Assembly: GCA_013400975.1 (NCBI GenBank)
Contig: WBMZ01010855.1
Span: 52,452 to 116,451, forward strand
Direction: 5' to 3'
Length of the DNA: 64,000 nt
Source of the DNA: Atrichornis clamosus
Lineage: Eukaryota > Chordata > Aves > Passeriformes > Menuridae
A program made the translations under genes and the position numbers. Position 1 is the stretch's first letter. The number at the start of each line of letters is the position of its first letter. The notes beneath the pieces are model-generated. The model had not been told where the DNA came from, did no database searches, and worked only from the letters and a program-made list of their open reading frames with translations. This document shows positions 53,462 to 64,000 of the stretch, in pieces.

Positions 53462-56400
53462 CTAAAGAACAGTTAGAAGAGATATATTACTGGCTTTATA
53501 CAGTTGATCTATTTGTTCACACACATGCAATTTCTGTGCTACCATAGTCCTAACACAGAAAGTCTCAAGCTACTATTAAGCTATGAACTCTGAAGCTCTG
53601 GCCTCCTGTATTTGAGTCTAAGCCTTGCTCAGCTGTACTGCTTCATATTAACAGCATTTACAGCCACAGCAAAAGTAATATCAAAGGACAATTCATAATT
53701 TCTGCCTGGCAACTGGGTATTTTAGGAACCCAAACCACTAACTGCAAGCCACTAACTGTGATAATAAATCTACTTCTATAGTTGGTCCTATGTGCAACTT
53801 TCACATCTCCCACCCCCAAGGCTCTAAACTTGAAACACCAACCCACCCCCCACCCACCAACTAATGACTGCATGTGGATTATCTTACCCATTCCAAAGGG
53901 AATGAAAGCCTCTTTCTTTAGTAGCTGGCCATTTTCATCCAGAAATCTTGATGGCTGAAATTCATCTGGTTTCTCCCAAATGTTAGGATCTCTGTGTACT
54001 GACCACAGGTTGGGCACAATCACACTACCCTTAGGAATAGTATATCCCTGGAGCACTTTAAACAAAAGCACAGAGACAGAGATGTGACAAGTTGCTAGGA
54101 GAAAACATGGGAAACATACCAGTAAAAAGACAACTAGAGGATATCACAAAAAATTATACTGATCCCCAGCTGTGGGCTGCAAATGCAGCAAAAGCTTAAG
54201 GCAAAGGTGATCCCTGCTACCCTGCCACCCTGCCTGAGTCAGAATAACACAGGCCTGAGCAGCTGGAAAGACATTAAATTACACCAACAGCTTCTGCAGG
54301 AAGAAGGAAGCAGCAATTGTGAGAAAGGCACTCTGCAGCATGCAAATGCTGTGACCCAGTTTCCTCCTGTTCCTATGCTGTCACAGGGCCCCACCACAGT
54401 CAAGGGATGGATTTTGAACTGTTGTCACAAGAGAGTTTTGAAATTACTAGTCTCATTTCAGCTTGTTGCACCTCACCGTCCTGCACATCAAAACATTTAA
54501 AAAATGCAGATCAATTCAGTAATGGCTTTGAAAGCCAAGTATTGCTGTCTCACACTTGACTTTAGCCAGTGCTCAGCTATGTATAAGAAAAGATACAGAT
54601 GAGTTGGAAGAGGGTATTTATTGATGTTTTCTGTATATGCAGAGGTCAGTGGTACAAGCCTTTAGCAAACCAATTACTCTAAACTGATGTTTTCAGATCT
54701 CTGTGTCAGAATGCCAAAAACAACTCTGCTCTGTTTCAGGTACAAAGGTGGAGTCTCAGCTGCCAACTACCACTAAGCACATCAGTCGGTACAAGCTGAC
54801 CCTCACCAAAGAAACTGCTCTAGGTTAGAAAAACTACTGGATGTCAGGTCAGACGTGCTGCTTACACAGAGGACTATGTCAAGGGCACCTGCTCTCTATA
54901 AAGGGCATTTTATATATTTGGGTTACAGGTCTAGTACATAAATGAGGTCACTGTAAATTATCACTAGATGTCCCATCAGATCTTCATCCCCAAAAGACAT
55001 GCTGTAGTAACAAGTCTCTAGAAATGCTTACCAGCAGTTTCTGAGGCCATTCGAGGAATAGAAAGGGGAACAACCGCAGTCATTCTCTGCACTTCCATAA
55101 TGGTTGCCTCTGTGAAGGGCATTTGAGCCTTGTGAGCAAGAGAGGGAACTTTATCACGTCCTAGAACTGCTTCAATTTCTGCATGAACCTTCTCTATTCA
55201 AAGGGAGTGAGAAAAATAAAGAAGTCAAAAGACACACAATATGTGAGAAGACATCATCTCAGTTTCATTTGCCTATGCTTCGTTGTTTACATAGATTTCT
55301 CAAAAGTTACTTCAAGATGTGAATCCTAGCTGAAACAGCTATGCCAACATAAGTCTTAAGAACAGACTCAGTTAAAAAGAAAACAACAAAGCACAATTTT
55401 GACAACTGTCAAGAGTAGAACTATTGAAATGACAGACATTGCTAGCACTTCAATATTGGGAAAGTACAGGAAAAGTCCTGTTGCAACTAAAAACATATTC
55501 ATAATTTTACTTTAAGAGTTTAACTATACAGTAATTTGAATGCTGAAACTATCAGGCTTCTGCTCTGCATTAAAAAACTTGAACAATAAGAGAACTGCAT
55601 GCAGTGTGTGCCTGAGCATGAAGAGATGGGAAAGTTCTTCATGCAGCTGCCTTATATACTTCATTCTGGAGCAGGAATTCTGGTGCTGTTACTGGAAGTC
55701 TTGAAGCCATCTAACTTGTTCTTGCCATTTCCTACTCTCTACTTGTAGAACCTAAACTCAGCTATTTCCCAGTTTACCCAAAGGCAGCAGCAGATGCTCC
55801 TTTCCCACAGAGCCCTTCTGCAAAGGCAAAAAAGAAAAGAAGTTAATGAGCTTATCTACTTTCTCATTCATGGGAAGCAAAAAGTATCACATTATTTGCT
55901 TGCCCCTTTCATTTCACTGAAGGCTCAGCATGCAAGTAATTCTCTTCATAGAAGTTTCCAAGATTCTGGATTTGCTTCACCTACGTACATATAGAATGAT
56001 GTGCCTTTTCTTGCAGGTAACTGAAATCTGGTTACACAGCAAAAGACAATCTTGAAAGAGGAGACCTCAAATCCAACCTTTAATGAAAACCAATAAAGTC
56101 GGTTCTCATTTTTTACCCCTTGTATCCTGCCTACTTTGTGGTTGTCCTGCTTGTCTTTTCCAACCAGGCTGCTGATACTCTGAGTTTTTGCTCTTTTCTC
56201 TCCTTAGCAGTGATACAAGAGTAAATAAAAGTTCAATGCAAAAAAAGTGTCCCAGTTTCCCCAGCAGCATACAGAGCTGCTGCCTGAGCTGCGTCTGACA
56301 GGCCGCTGCTGCCACCTACTGAGTTCATCAGTAGAAAAGCTCATTCATGAGGAGCAGTAAAAAGTACAAAAAATACAGCAAGAAATGTGCTGACAGTGTG

Positions 56401-59400
56401 GCTCTCCAGTACCCTCTTTGTGCGGGTTTGCTACTTTTATTAGTGACACACCACAGCCCTGTTTTCAGGCATGCATGTCCACAGTAATCTAAACAAATAA
56501 AGTTTTCAATATTAAAAAAAAAAAAAAATAAGGAGACTGTCTCATGCTAAATGTCACCAATGCTTTATCCAAAACAACTAATTTGTTTGGAGTTTGTAAA
56601 GATCTGATGAACCACACAGAGATCAGCCAAACTGCTGCTCACATTACCAACTGCACAATGTAAACTTCAGCAGCCTCTGTAGCAGTGTGATATTTGAACT
56701 GCTCCACTACTTTTCACGTATTTAAAAATCACACAGATCTTCAGAAGTCAAGCAGCAAAACCAAGTCAGGGAACAGAACAAACCAAATACTCCCCTCAGC
56801 CTCACCATATTGTCTCGCCCCCATCCTTCCATATTTCCCTGTAAAAGGCAAAACTGTTTTCCAAAGAGACTATTCCTAACTTTTTTTCCCGATAGCCCCT
56901 AGTTTGCCATTCCATGTGTGCAAGCAACTTTTGCTATTTCTAAAAGTTACACAATTCAGGTATTTTCTGTAAGGAGGAAATACATTAATATATTTAAGAG
57001 AAACGTATTACCAGGAGTACTAAAAAAAAGAGGCCCATATATAACTCCAAGGCAATCAGGATACATAACTGATGGGATACTAAAAGTAATAGAATCACAT
57101 TCCATAGCTAAGTGACACATTCTGGACTACTGAGCCTATTTAGAGTATTTGACAAGAGCCAGAGCACAAGGAAAGGGGAAATCAGAGAGAAGCAATACAA
57201 CTGTTAGAGATGACTGAAGAGGGAAAACTGACTAGCACATACACATACAGTACCAGGCAGAAGGGGAAGAGGTTAAAAACCCAAACAAAGACAGAACTCT
57301 TCTATATCTCATTTGTGTAATTTAGAATATATCTATTTCATGTAACTGCATATCAAGTCAAGCAGTGCTAACACACAGTATTAAAAATAAGAATAAGCCT
57401 AAGCAATAAAAGTTTATTTGACATTTGTCGCCACTGAAACCCACGTACTGAACTGGTGCCCTATTTTGCAATCTTTGGTCAATAGTTTGTTTGACTTTGT
57501 GCAATAAACTATGCCCTCGACCTATTTTTTTCCAGACAGACCCTACTCTGAGGGTAGATGAGACTACTCAGGGTCATACCCCACTGAGTTTCGAAAACTT
57601 CTGAAGTTGGAAATTCCGTTAACTCTCAGAGCAATCTGTTGCACTCTTTTGCCGTGTTCACAGGGCAATTTCTTTCTGAGTATCTGATCAACACTTTCTT
57701 ATTGTAGGTTGTCTCTACTGCTTCCCTTCCCCTCAGGGGAGACTGCCTCCATCTTCTTAGCATCTTGCGATCAGATAGTTGCAGACAGTATAAGGTTTCC
57801 CCAACCCTCGTCTTTCCCTAACGCTGAACAAGACCAACTTGTTCTGCTTCTTCTCTGGGGTCACGTGTTCCATGTCTCTCCTCCCTTGCCCCTCATCATC
57901 TGCAACTCACCCAGCTGCCATGATCATTTAAGACTAATGGGGAGAGGCCCTCCAATGACACTGGCCAGCTGGTGCTGTGCACTTGTGCAAGTCCAATTTG
58001 CTTAAGCTGTCTCTGATTTGATCTTCCTCTACAGCAGGTAGTGTTTCACTTCCCCAGGCTCTGCCACTAGGTTCAAGAACCTCCCTGCTCATGGAGGCAC
58101 AAAAGCAAATCTTACCACTACGGTTCTCACACATATCACTATTGTATGCCTGGAATGCCACAATTGCCAGAGTTTTTCAAACATGCTTAAGTTCCCTGGA
58201 CTGCTTGGGAAAGATAAAGTACTCCCAAAATAGAAGAAACTCACAGATTAAAGGACCATTTAGTATTTAATATATTACACATAACACACATACTATTTGC
58301 ACTCCAGATGATTTCTTCACTGTCGCTGTTTTCTTCTGTTTCTGAGCATCCATCCATTCCAGTCTGGAATAAATCACCTAGAATAAAACTGATCTTACCT
58401 TGTACTTCTGGGTAAAGAGACATGTAGAGCAGGCACCACAGCAGCGTGTTGGAAGTAGTGTCTGTGCCTGCGATGAAGAGGTCACCGATGATAAAGAACA
58501 GGTAGTCGTCGTTAAAACTGCTCTCCTTGTTGTTCTTTTCTTCTTCCGCATGGATGAAGTACATATCGATGAAGTCCCTGGGATTTGCTGCGTCCAGTGT
58601 ATCCCTGTGCTGAGCGATTATCTTCTTTAGAAAAGCAGTAATATCTAACTCTGTTTGCCGAAGCTCCCGGAAAGGCCCGAAGGGGAGGTAGTAGAGCCAA
58701 GGGCAGATGTTGACCAGGATCATGTAGCTGTTCACGCTCAGCTCCAGCGCGCGAGCCATGTTCTTCAGCATCGTCTTGAACTCAACATCTTCGTAGTTAA
58801 AACGCCTGCCAAAGGCCATGGAACAGATAACATTGGACACTGCGTTGCGTATGATTGGAAAGGGGTTAAATGAATCCTTTCCATGCTTCAGCATTTCCTC
58901 CTTTATAAAGTTCAGCTCCTCAATGATTTTAGGCTCTAAGCTATGTCTCCCCACTCCAAAATGACGCAGTGTTGAGAGAGAGAATTTCCTCTGTTGCTTC
59001 CAGACAGGGCCGTAAGGTGCAAAAATAACACCTGAAAGAAAAAGGAGAGGCTGAAACCAAAATGCCCCATTTTCAATAAGAAATAGTTAGACAGGCCTGC
59101 AAAACAAGAGTCAGAAGAGAGGGAAATGATACACAGCAAATCTCTCCCAAGCACTGAGAGATAAGGGAAGAACAAGGTTCTTTATAACAGCTTTAGGGAA
59201 ACATGTCCCTCCTTTTCCTAATCTGTGAAGCTAATATTAAAGCTACATCACTAGTTTCATTTCATACTTTGCAAGACACAAGTAGATGAAGTACTGTAGA
59301 TGCTTCACTACAAATGATAATTTTGTATGAACTGTTAGTCTGGGACCTATGTCAGCTATAGCCTTTTCTCCTCAATGTCCTGAGACATGAATTCCTTCAG

Positions 59401-62400
59401 TAAGGCATAATAGAAGAAATTAAAACATAAACTGATTTGCATTTTTTTCCCCTTCATGTTATACAAACTTCTCAATGGTTTTTGCATGTGTTTCTATTAC
59501 ACATGAGGTTCTAAAGTTATAATAAAAATAGAGGATACCCACGCTGCGAACCAACTGGGAAGGTGAAAACCAGTTCAGAGACACTTGGCAAAAAACCTGC
59601 TTAATTTGCATCTCAACAGTTTTGATGCCTCTAGGCACGTGTTCTGCATGATTGTGTCATTATGAAACACCATTTAAATTACATCCCTATTGCTCACTTA
59701 CAAACAGAAACATCTCTTTTGTTGAATTAAAAGACCACACCAAAGACACCACAGGGTAACAAATACACAACCTGCTATTTCTAATTTACTCCATGGTTAA
59801 CCTGAGAAAGTTTAAAGACATCAAAACATGAGCTAGTTCTGGCTTTGTTCTTCTAGTAAAATGACACCACATCTTTTTTTGTTTTTCTGGAAATAAAAAG
59901 TTACTTTATAAAAGCAACATCAGTTCTTCTGATGCAAACCTTAATGTTGAATTTGAATGAGTGAAATGGCCATAAGAAATAAGTACTACACAGATGCACC
60001 AGGCTTCAATACTTAGCATTACCTACATTTCTATTACAAGTTAATGTTCCTAGCCCCTAATGCTAAAAGAAACAAACAAGAAATCTATGGCTAGGAACAG
60101 AAATCTGTAGATATGCAAACAAGATAACTGTACTCAGTAGGGTCTGCAATCCCAAAAGTAGAAATAGTTCTGTGTAACAAAAAGCTGGAAATCTTTCTAG
60201 CCAGGTTTTCTGATTAAATTATCTACTCCTAGTAATGACAACAAACCAAAGAATACAAGCACGTGACCTAACTTCAAGCATCCTAAACAAGAACATTAGG
60301 ATGATCAGAATCAGCTGAATTTCATCTTCTCTGCATGAAGTCATTCCTTAGGCACTCTATTCAAATGCCCACTTCCGGGCCCTTCAAAAACAGAAGAAAT
60401 TTTCCAGATTTCCTTTCTCAACTGTTTCCTGTTAGCACTGATGTCCTCAAGTAGCTTAAGTCAAAAAAAAAGGCATATTTGGGGCTGAATTTGGCCAGGA
60501 ACTAAGTTGGGTTTACAGGGTTTGTGGCTGGGTTGTGAAAGAAACATTTCTTGGAACAAAGCAGAGTTATCTCTATTTCTATCCGAAAATATCCACAATC
60601 TCTTCCCTTTTCCTTAGGAAAATTAGTTTTAGGATCCACATACTTTCCTAAAAGAAAACAGACCTATTGTTTTGAATATAAAAGAGACTCTTGCAGCCCC
60701 ACAGAAAAGATAACACCAACAACACACCTTCCCACACCCAGTGAGTCTCTCCAGCAATCCTGCACAGGGCATGGCTGCATGGCATGGTGTTTTCTGACTT
60801 CCCTAAACCCCCACATTGCTGTAGAATACTAATAACTGATTTGCAAATTGGGAAAGAAAAACACAGGAGACAGATTAAGGAGGAAAAAGAGTATAAAGAC
60901 AGAATAACAGAGAAAAGAGAAGAAATCAAGCTCTCAACTGGATCACTACCAGTATTCTACGCTACAATAATGCAATAGTCCTTTGCTGTTTTCTAAGAAA
61001 ACATCTCTGCCCTGAAAAGTCAAGGTGCCCACTACAGACAGCTCTACTCTTAACTTCCCCCCAAACAACAATAACAACCCAAAACCCTTGCAAACAAACT
61101 AAAGCAAAACAAAACAAACAAACAAAAAAATCCTGAAGAAAATACAGTAATAAATTCGGAAGCAACAAGAGTAACCAGGACTTCATGCTCATTACAGACG
61201 GCTGATTTCTATTAACTGATAATTAAAACCTTTCCAAACAACCAATAAACTCACAAAACCAGAGAGTTCATTTTATTCCCCCTTTTTACACGAAAAAATT
61301 CAATTCCTTACAAGAAGCAAGTTCTGGCAAAGGCTTACTTACTCCCTCTGCCTTCCACTTCTTACTGCGAGCTTTAATGTTGCTGCAATACTGGGAACAT
61401 TGACAAACACAGCAGTCATGACATTTTATAACATTCAACTTCTGTATTGTCAGACTTCCACATCTGGATGTGCACAGGGCAGGGCTAAAAAGAAACACTA
61501 AATAGCACAAACGCAGCATCGCAGAGGTTCACTCATCTCCTTCATGACCCCACAAAAACCAAGTCAGCCCAGTGAGAGCTGAGATCTGTAACTTCCGTCA
61601 GCTTTTGGAGAACCAGCTATTGGGGGGCAGTGGCCCACACTGCTCACAGTCACTGACTTTTCTCTTTGTCCACTCAGAACACACCACCCCTGTGGCTCAC
61701 TCTACAATACTCTCACATCTGTGGCAATTCAGTGTGTTGCACCAGCTAACGCAAGCACTGTGTAGCAGCTTGGTATGTTTTATGGACAACTGGGCAACCC
61801 TCATGCAACGGTTCCTGTGCCTGAGCGCTGCTACGGTGACCTTCCAGATAAAACTAAACCTAAAGCAACACAATGTCCCTGCTGCAGTGCAACACAGACA
61901 GGCACAGTCCCTGGGCTTGGCTGCAGCACGCTCTGGCTATGGACAACAGGCTCCTGATACTTTCAACTCCCCTGGAGCATCCACGGGTGGAAGCTGCCAA
62001 CTGCCTCTTGTACCACCACATTCAAAAAAGCCTGACAGAGAACAAGAAACATATGAAATTAAAGAAACATGAAATTCACGACATCCAAGGAAAAAGAAAT
62101 CTACCGTGAGCCTGAACACTAGGTTTTACAGCACTGCTAAAATTATCTAACTCCTCTTCCCTTTTCCTCCCCCAGTTCTTGCTACATGTACTGCACCTAA
62201 AAATACTCATGCATGATAACAACATACCAGTAAGATCTGTCTTAATATCATTAAACCAATATAATTCATAATTTATTTTTTATTCTTTAAACCAATTTCA
62301 GCAATGGTACCTGATCACATTTTAATAAACATGGTCTGGGTCCCTCACTTTCTTCTTATCTTTACTAGGGCAATTTTGGTACAATAAAAAAAAAAAGACA

Positions 62401-64000
62401 AATGTTTCAGGCACTGGCCTTGGGACAAATTTTAAAAGATACGTTTCACAACAAGCTAGCACGCTAACAAGTCTTCTGGGGTACACCTCCTAAACTGAAA
62501 AAGGATAAGCATATTTCCACAAACACTGAGATCCACAATGACCTAAAAACTAAACATGAAGAAATTCTACCTGCAGTATTGCCAACACGTGATTAAACTC
62601 TTCATGCCTTTTTATTGCAAAAGCTAGTAAACTCTCCTTTGGCCTCTTAAAAAAAACCCCTGAAAACCAAACCCAAATACACTCAGTAAGTTTTGACAAG
62701 CAGAATAACACATCTGCAAACAGCAGCTTGCACGCAGGTGGCATGAACTGCGTGGCTATGAGACTCCACAGAAGCCTGCTCTCAGCCACTGCCTCCTTGG
62801 TAAGAACTGGAGAAGTGCTCAGTTTTGTACCACTGCCCAAGTATTCAAAATTTCTTCTGACACAGTCAAAATCAGAAAGCTCCCAGGTGGCAGATCAGCT
62901 GTTCCTTAAACCTCTGCCCAAATGCCAGTCACAGAATCACAGAATCAACGAGGTTGGAACAGACCTCTGAGATCATCCAGTTCAATCTATGAACAAACAC
63001 CACCATGTCATACAGAGCACGGCATCAAGCGCTACATCCAGCCTTTCCTTAAACTCCTCCAGGGACGGTGACTCCACCATCTCCCTGGGCAGACCATTCA
63101 GTGTCAAATCACCCTTTCTGTGAAGAATTCCTTCCTTATGTCCAACCTAAACTTCCTCTGCTGCACTTTGAGGCAATTTCCTCTTGTACTATCGCTTACT
63201 ACCTGGGAGAAGAGACCGACCCCCACCTGGCTACAACCTCCTCTTGGGTTGATGTAGAGAATGATAAGGTCTCCCCTGAGACTCCTCTTCTGCAGGCTAA
63301 GCCACGCCAGCTCCCTCAGACGCTGCTCAGTCCCTTTACTGTAAAGGGAGCTAAAGGGATGAGCATTTCAGCCAGCCAGAGGTGCTCTGTGGTGCACAGC
63401 ACAGCACCACCAACTTCACGGGGATGCCGCACGCCCACCTCAATGCAGGGCGAGTTTCTCTCTGCGTGCTTTCTGTCAACAGCAGGGCAAGGGACACAGG
63501 CGAGGAGCAAAAAGCAAGTAAACGATTCAGCCCTCAATTCGTAACATTTATAAATTTCGGCAGGGCAGCCACGGGCCCGAGCAGCTCCCGCTCGGCATCG
63601 CTCCCAAGCATCGCCCTGGCCATCACCGGGCGTGCGGCAGCTCCCCGAGCGGGACCCGTGGCGCCTCCGGGCGCTTACCCTTGTTGTGGGTGATCATGAG
63701 GACGATGGGCACGGAGGGCCGGTCGCTGAACACCTCCGCCTTCTGCACCAGCGCCTCCCGCACCGCCCCGAAGGTGTTGAGGACGATGAAGGGGCGGCTG
63801 CCCACGAAGAGCCGGAAGACGCTGCCGTACATCTTGGTGAGGCCGGTGAGGAAGACGTGGGGCGAGAAGACGGGGGAGACCCGCTCGCCACCTTGTACCT
63901 CCACTGCCCACCTCCGCAGCAGCGGCGGCGGCAGCAGCGCGAAGGCGAAGTTGCCCACGAGCGGCCAGGGCGCGGGGCCCGGCGGCAGCCCCGGCAGCGC
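53283..64000 (-). CDS. CYP2U1: CYP2U1, exons 1 (partial) to 5: fatty-acid hydroxylase cytochrome P450
   Basis: CYP2U1 is a haem-thiolate monooxygenase of ER (and reportedly mitochondrial) membranes that hydroxylates long-chain fatty acids such as arachidonate at the omega/omega-1 positions. Exons on the - strand are 63679-64000 (continues off the window), 58399-59031, 55032-55193, 53888-54055 and 53283-53461, giving 487 aa plus TGA; human is 544, so roughly 57 N-terminal residues, including the membrane anchor, are missing. Numbering from the first visible residue: proline hinge [15 protein letters not shown] (3-17), C-helix WKQQR (118-122), I-helix oxygen-activation motif AGTDTT (295-300), K-helix EVQR (352-355), meander FQPSRF (405-410), and haem loop FGMGKRVCMG (426-435) with Cys433 as thiolate ligand. 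All key motifs are intact. The very large exon 2 and five-exon layout are typical of CYP2U1 rather than other nine-exon CYP2 genes. Confidence 0.97.
53462..53887 (-). other. CYP2U1: CYP2U1 intron 4
   Basis: A 426-nt intron with donor GTAAGA and acceptor TTCTTTAG. No repeat was recognised. Confidence 0.8.
53888..54055 (-). CDS. CYP2U1: CYP2U1 exon 4
   Basis: The 168-nt exon begins with a split Val, then [20 protein letters not shown], and ends FIPFGM plus a split Gly. It includes the WSVHRDP segment and the FQPSRF meander motif. Acceptor is TTTAAAG and donor GTAAGA. Confidence 0.97.
54056..55031 (-). other. CYP2U1: CYP2U1 intron 3
   Basis: About 1.0 kb of unique sequence. No repeat or exon was recognised. 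Confidence 0.75.
55032..55193 (-). CDS. CYP2U1: CYP2U1 exon 3 (K-helix)
   Basis: The 162-nt exon completes the split Glu, then reads [20 protein letters not shown]. It contains the ExxR motif (EVQR) that stabilises the haem fold and ends IPRMASETA. Acceptor is TTGAATAG and donor GTAAGC. Confidence 0.97.
55194..58398 (-). other. CYP2U1: CYP2U1 intron 2
   Basis: About 3.2 kb. It contains a 15-nt A run (56514-56528) and a decayed CR1-like stretch (about 57540-57960). No exon was recognised. Confidence 0.75.
57540..57960 (-). repeat. Possible ancient, decayed CR1
   Basis: The + text around 57778-57900 (TTGCAGACAGTATAAGGTTT, ACGCTGAACAAGACCAACTT, GTGTTCCATGTCTC, CTCATCATCTGC) follows the order of the complement of the CR1 ORF 3' region seen in the other copies, with many substitutions. 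There is no intact ORF. An alignment is needed to be sure; the boundaries are guesses. Confidence 0.45.
58399..59031 (-). CDS. CYP2U1: CYP2U1 exon 2 (C- to I-helix)
   Basis: The 633-nt exon completes the split Gly, then reads [20 protein letters not shown]. Through [19 protein letters not shown] and [13 protein letters not shown] it reaches the I-helix [20 protein letters not shown], ending MSLYPEVQ plus a split Glu. Acceptor is TTCTTTCAG and donor GTAAGA. A single exon of this length, where most CYP2 genes have several, is a CYP2U1 hallmark. Confidence 0.98.
59032..63678 (-). other. CYP2U1: CYP2U1 intron 1
   Basis: About 4.6 kb, with a CR1 copy at 62930-63335 and GC-rich sequence from about 63540 adjoining exon 1. 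The frames at 61572-62072 (166 codons, +) and 63068-63544 (158 codons, +) have no recognisable product; the latter overlaps CR1. Confidence 0.75.
62930..63335 (-). repeat. CR1 LINE, 5'-truncated, 3' end retained
   Basis: The + text starts TCACAGAATCACAGAATCAA and continues CGAGGTTGGAACAGACCTCT, then AATCACCCTTTCTGTGAAGA and TACTACCTGGGAGAAGAG. It is closely similar in sequence and layout to the copy at 48918, so probably the same CR1 subfamily. It lies about 340 bp downstream of exon 1, in sense with CYP2U1. The upper boundary is approximate. Confidence 0.92.
63679..64000 (-). CDS. CYP2U1: CYP2U1 exon 1, 3' portion (runs off window)
   Basis: 322 nt are open to the edge, in very GC-rich sequence. 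It reads [20 protein letters not shown] (the Pro-rich hinge after the membrane anchor), then [20 protein letters not shown] and [20 protein letters not shown], ending [10 protein letters not shown] plus a split Gly. The donor is GTAAGC. The start codon and anchor are outside the window. Confidence 0.96.

Noticed and set aside
61572..62072. 166-codon + frame in CYP2U1 intron 1
   Set aside because: No similarity to a known protein, antisense to CYP2U1, and no promoter or splice context seen.

Overview
This is vertebrate nuclear DNA, most likely from a bird. Three spliced genes are recognisable from exon-by-exon translation. The only clear interspersed repeats are 5'-truncated CR1 LINEs, and intron sizes are modest. 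CR1 elements of this kind are typical of birds and are also found in turtles and crocodilians, so the class is inferred and the species is not determined. Nothing bacterial, phage or CRISPR-like is present.

Layout: (1) 1-18,610, + strand: the 3' end of LEF1, the Wnt-pathway HMG-box transcription factor. It comprises the second half of the HMG box (1184-1291), the basic tail/NLS exon (4575-4623), a 41-nt cassette exon giving the usual C-terminus [10 protein letters not shown] (5268-5308), and a last exon (17487 to about 18,610). That last exon is 3'UTR when the cassette is used and encodes a different 26-residue tail when it is skipped. (2) 18,611-31,474: AT-rich intergenic DNA between the converging LEF1 and HADH 3' ends, with no supportable gene. 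(3) 31,475-48,606, - strand: a complete eight-exon HADH (mitochondrial short-chain 3-hydroxyacyl-CoA dehydrogenase, 313 aa), with a CpG-rich promoter near 48.2-48.87 kb. (4) About 50,520-64,000, - strand: CYP2U1, a fatty-acid omega-hydroxylase cytochrome P450. Exons 2-5 are complete and exon 1 runs off the right edge, so 487 residues are visible and roughly 57 N-terminal residues are missing.

The order CYP2U1-HADH-LEF1, with LEF1 facing the other two, matches the human 4q25 arrangement as I know it. The window is therefore an ordinary conserved synteny block. HADH and CYP2U1 both act on fatty acids (mitochondrial beta-oxidation and terminal oxidation) and are co-oriented, but each has its own GC-rich start. 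LEF1 is functionally unrelated.

Four clear CR1 copies (9.4-10.3, 38.6-38.9, 48.9-49.4 and 62.9-63.3 kb) and one decayed candidate (57.5-57.95 kb) all lie with their coding sense on the - strand. I did not find a previously undescribed system. The observations most worth a second look concern splicing: the LEF1 tail switch, and an unusually weak HADH exon 2 donor with a strong out-of-frame decoy 40 nt downstream.
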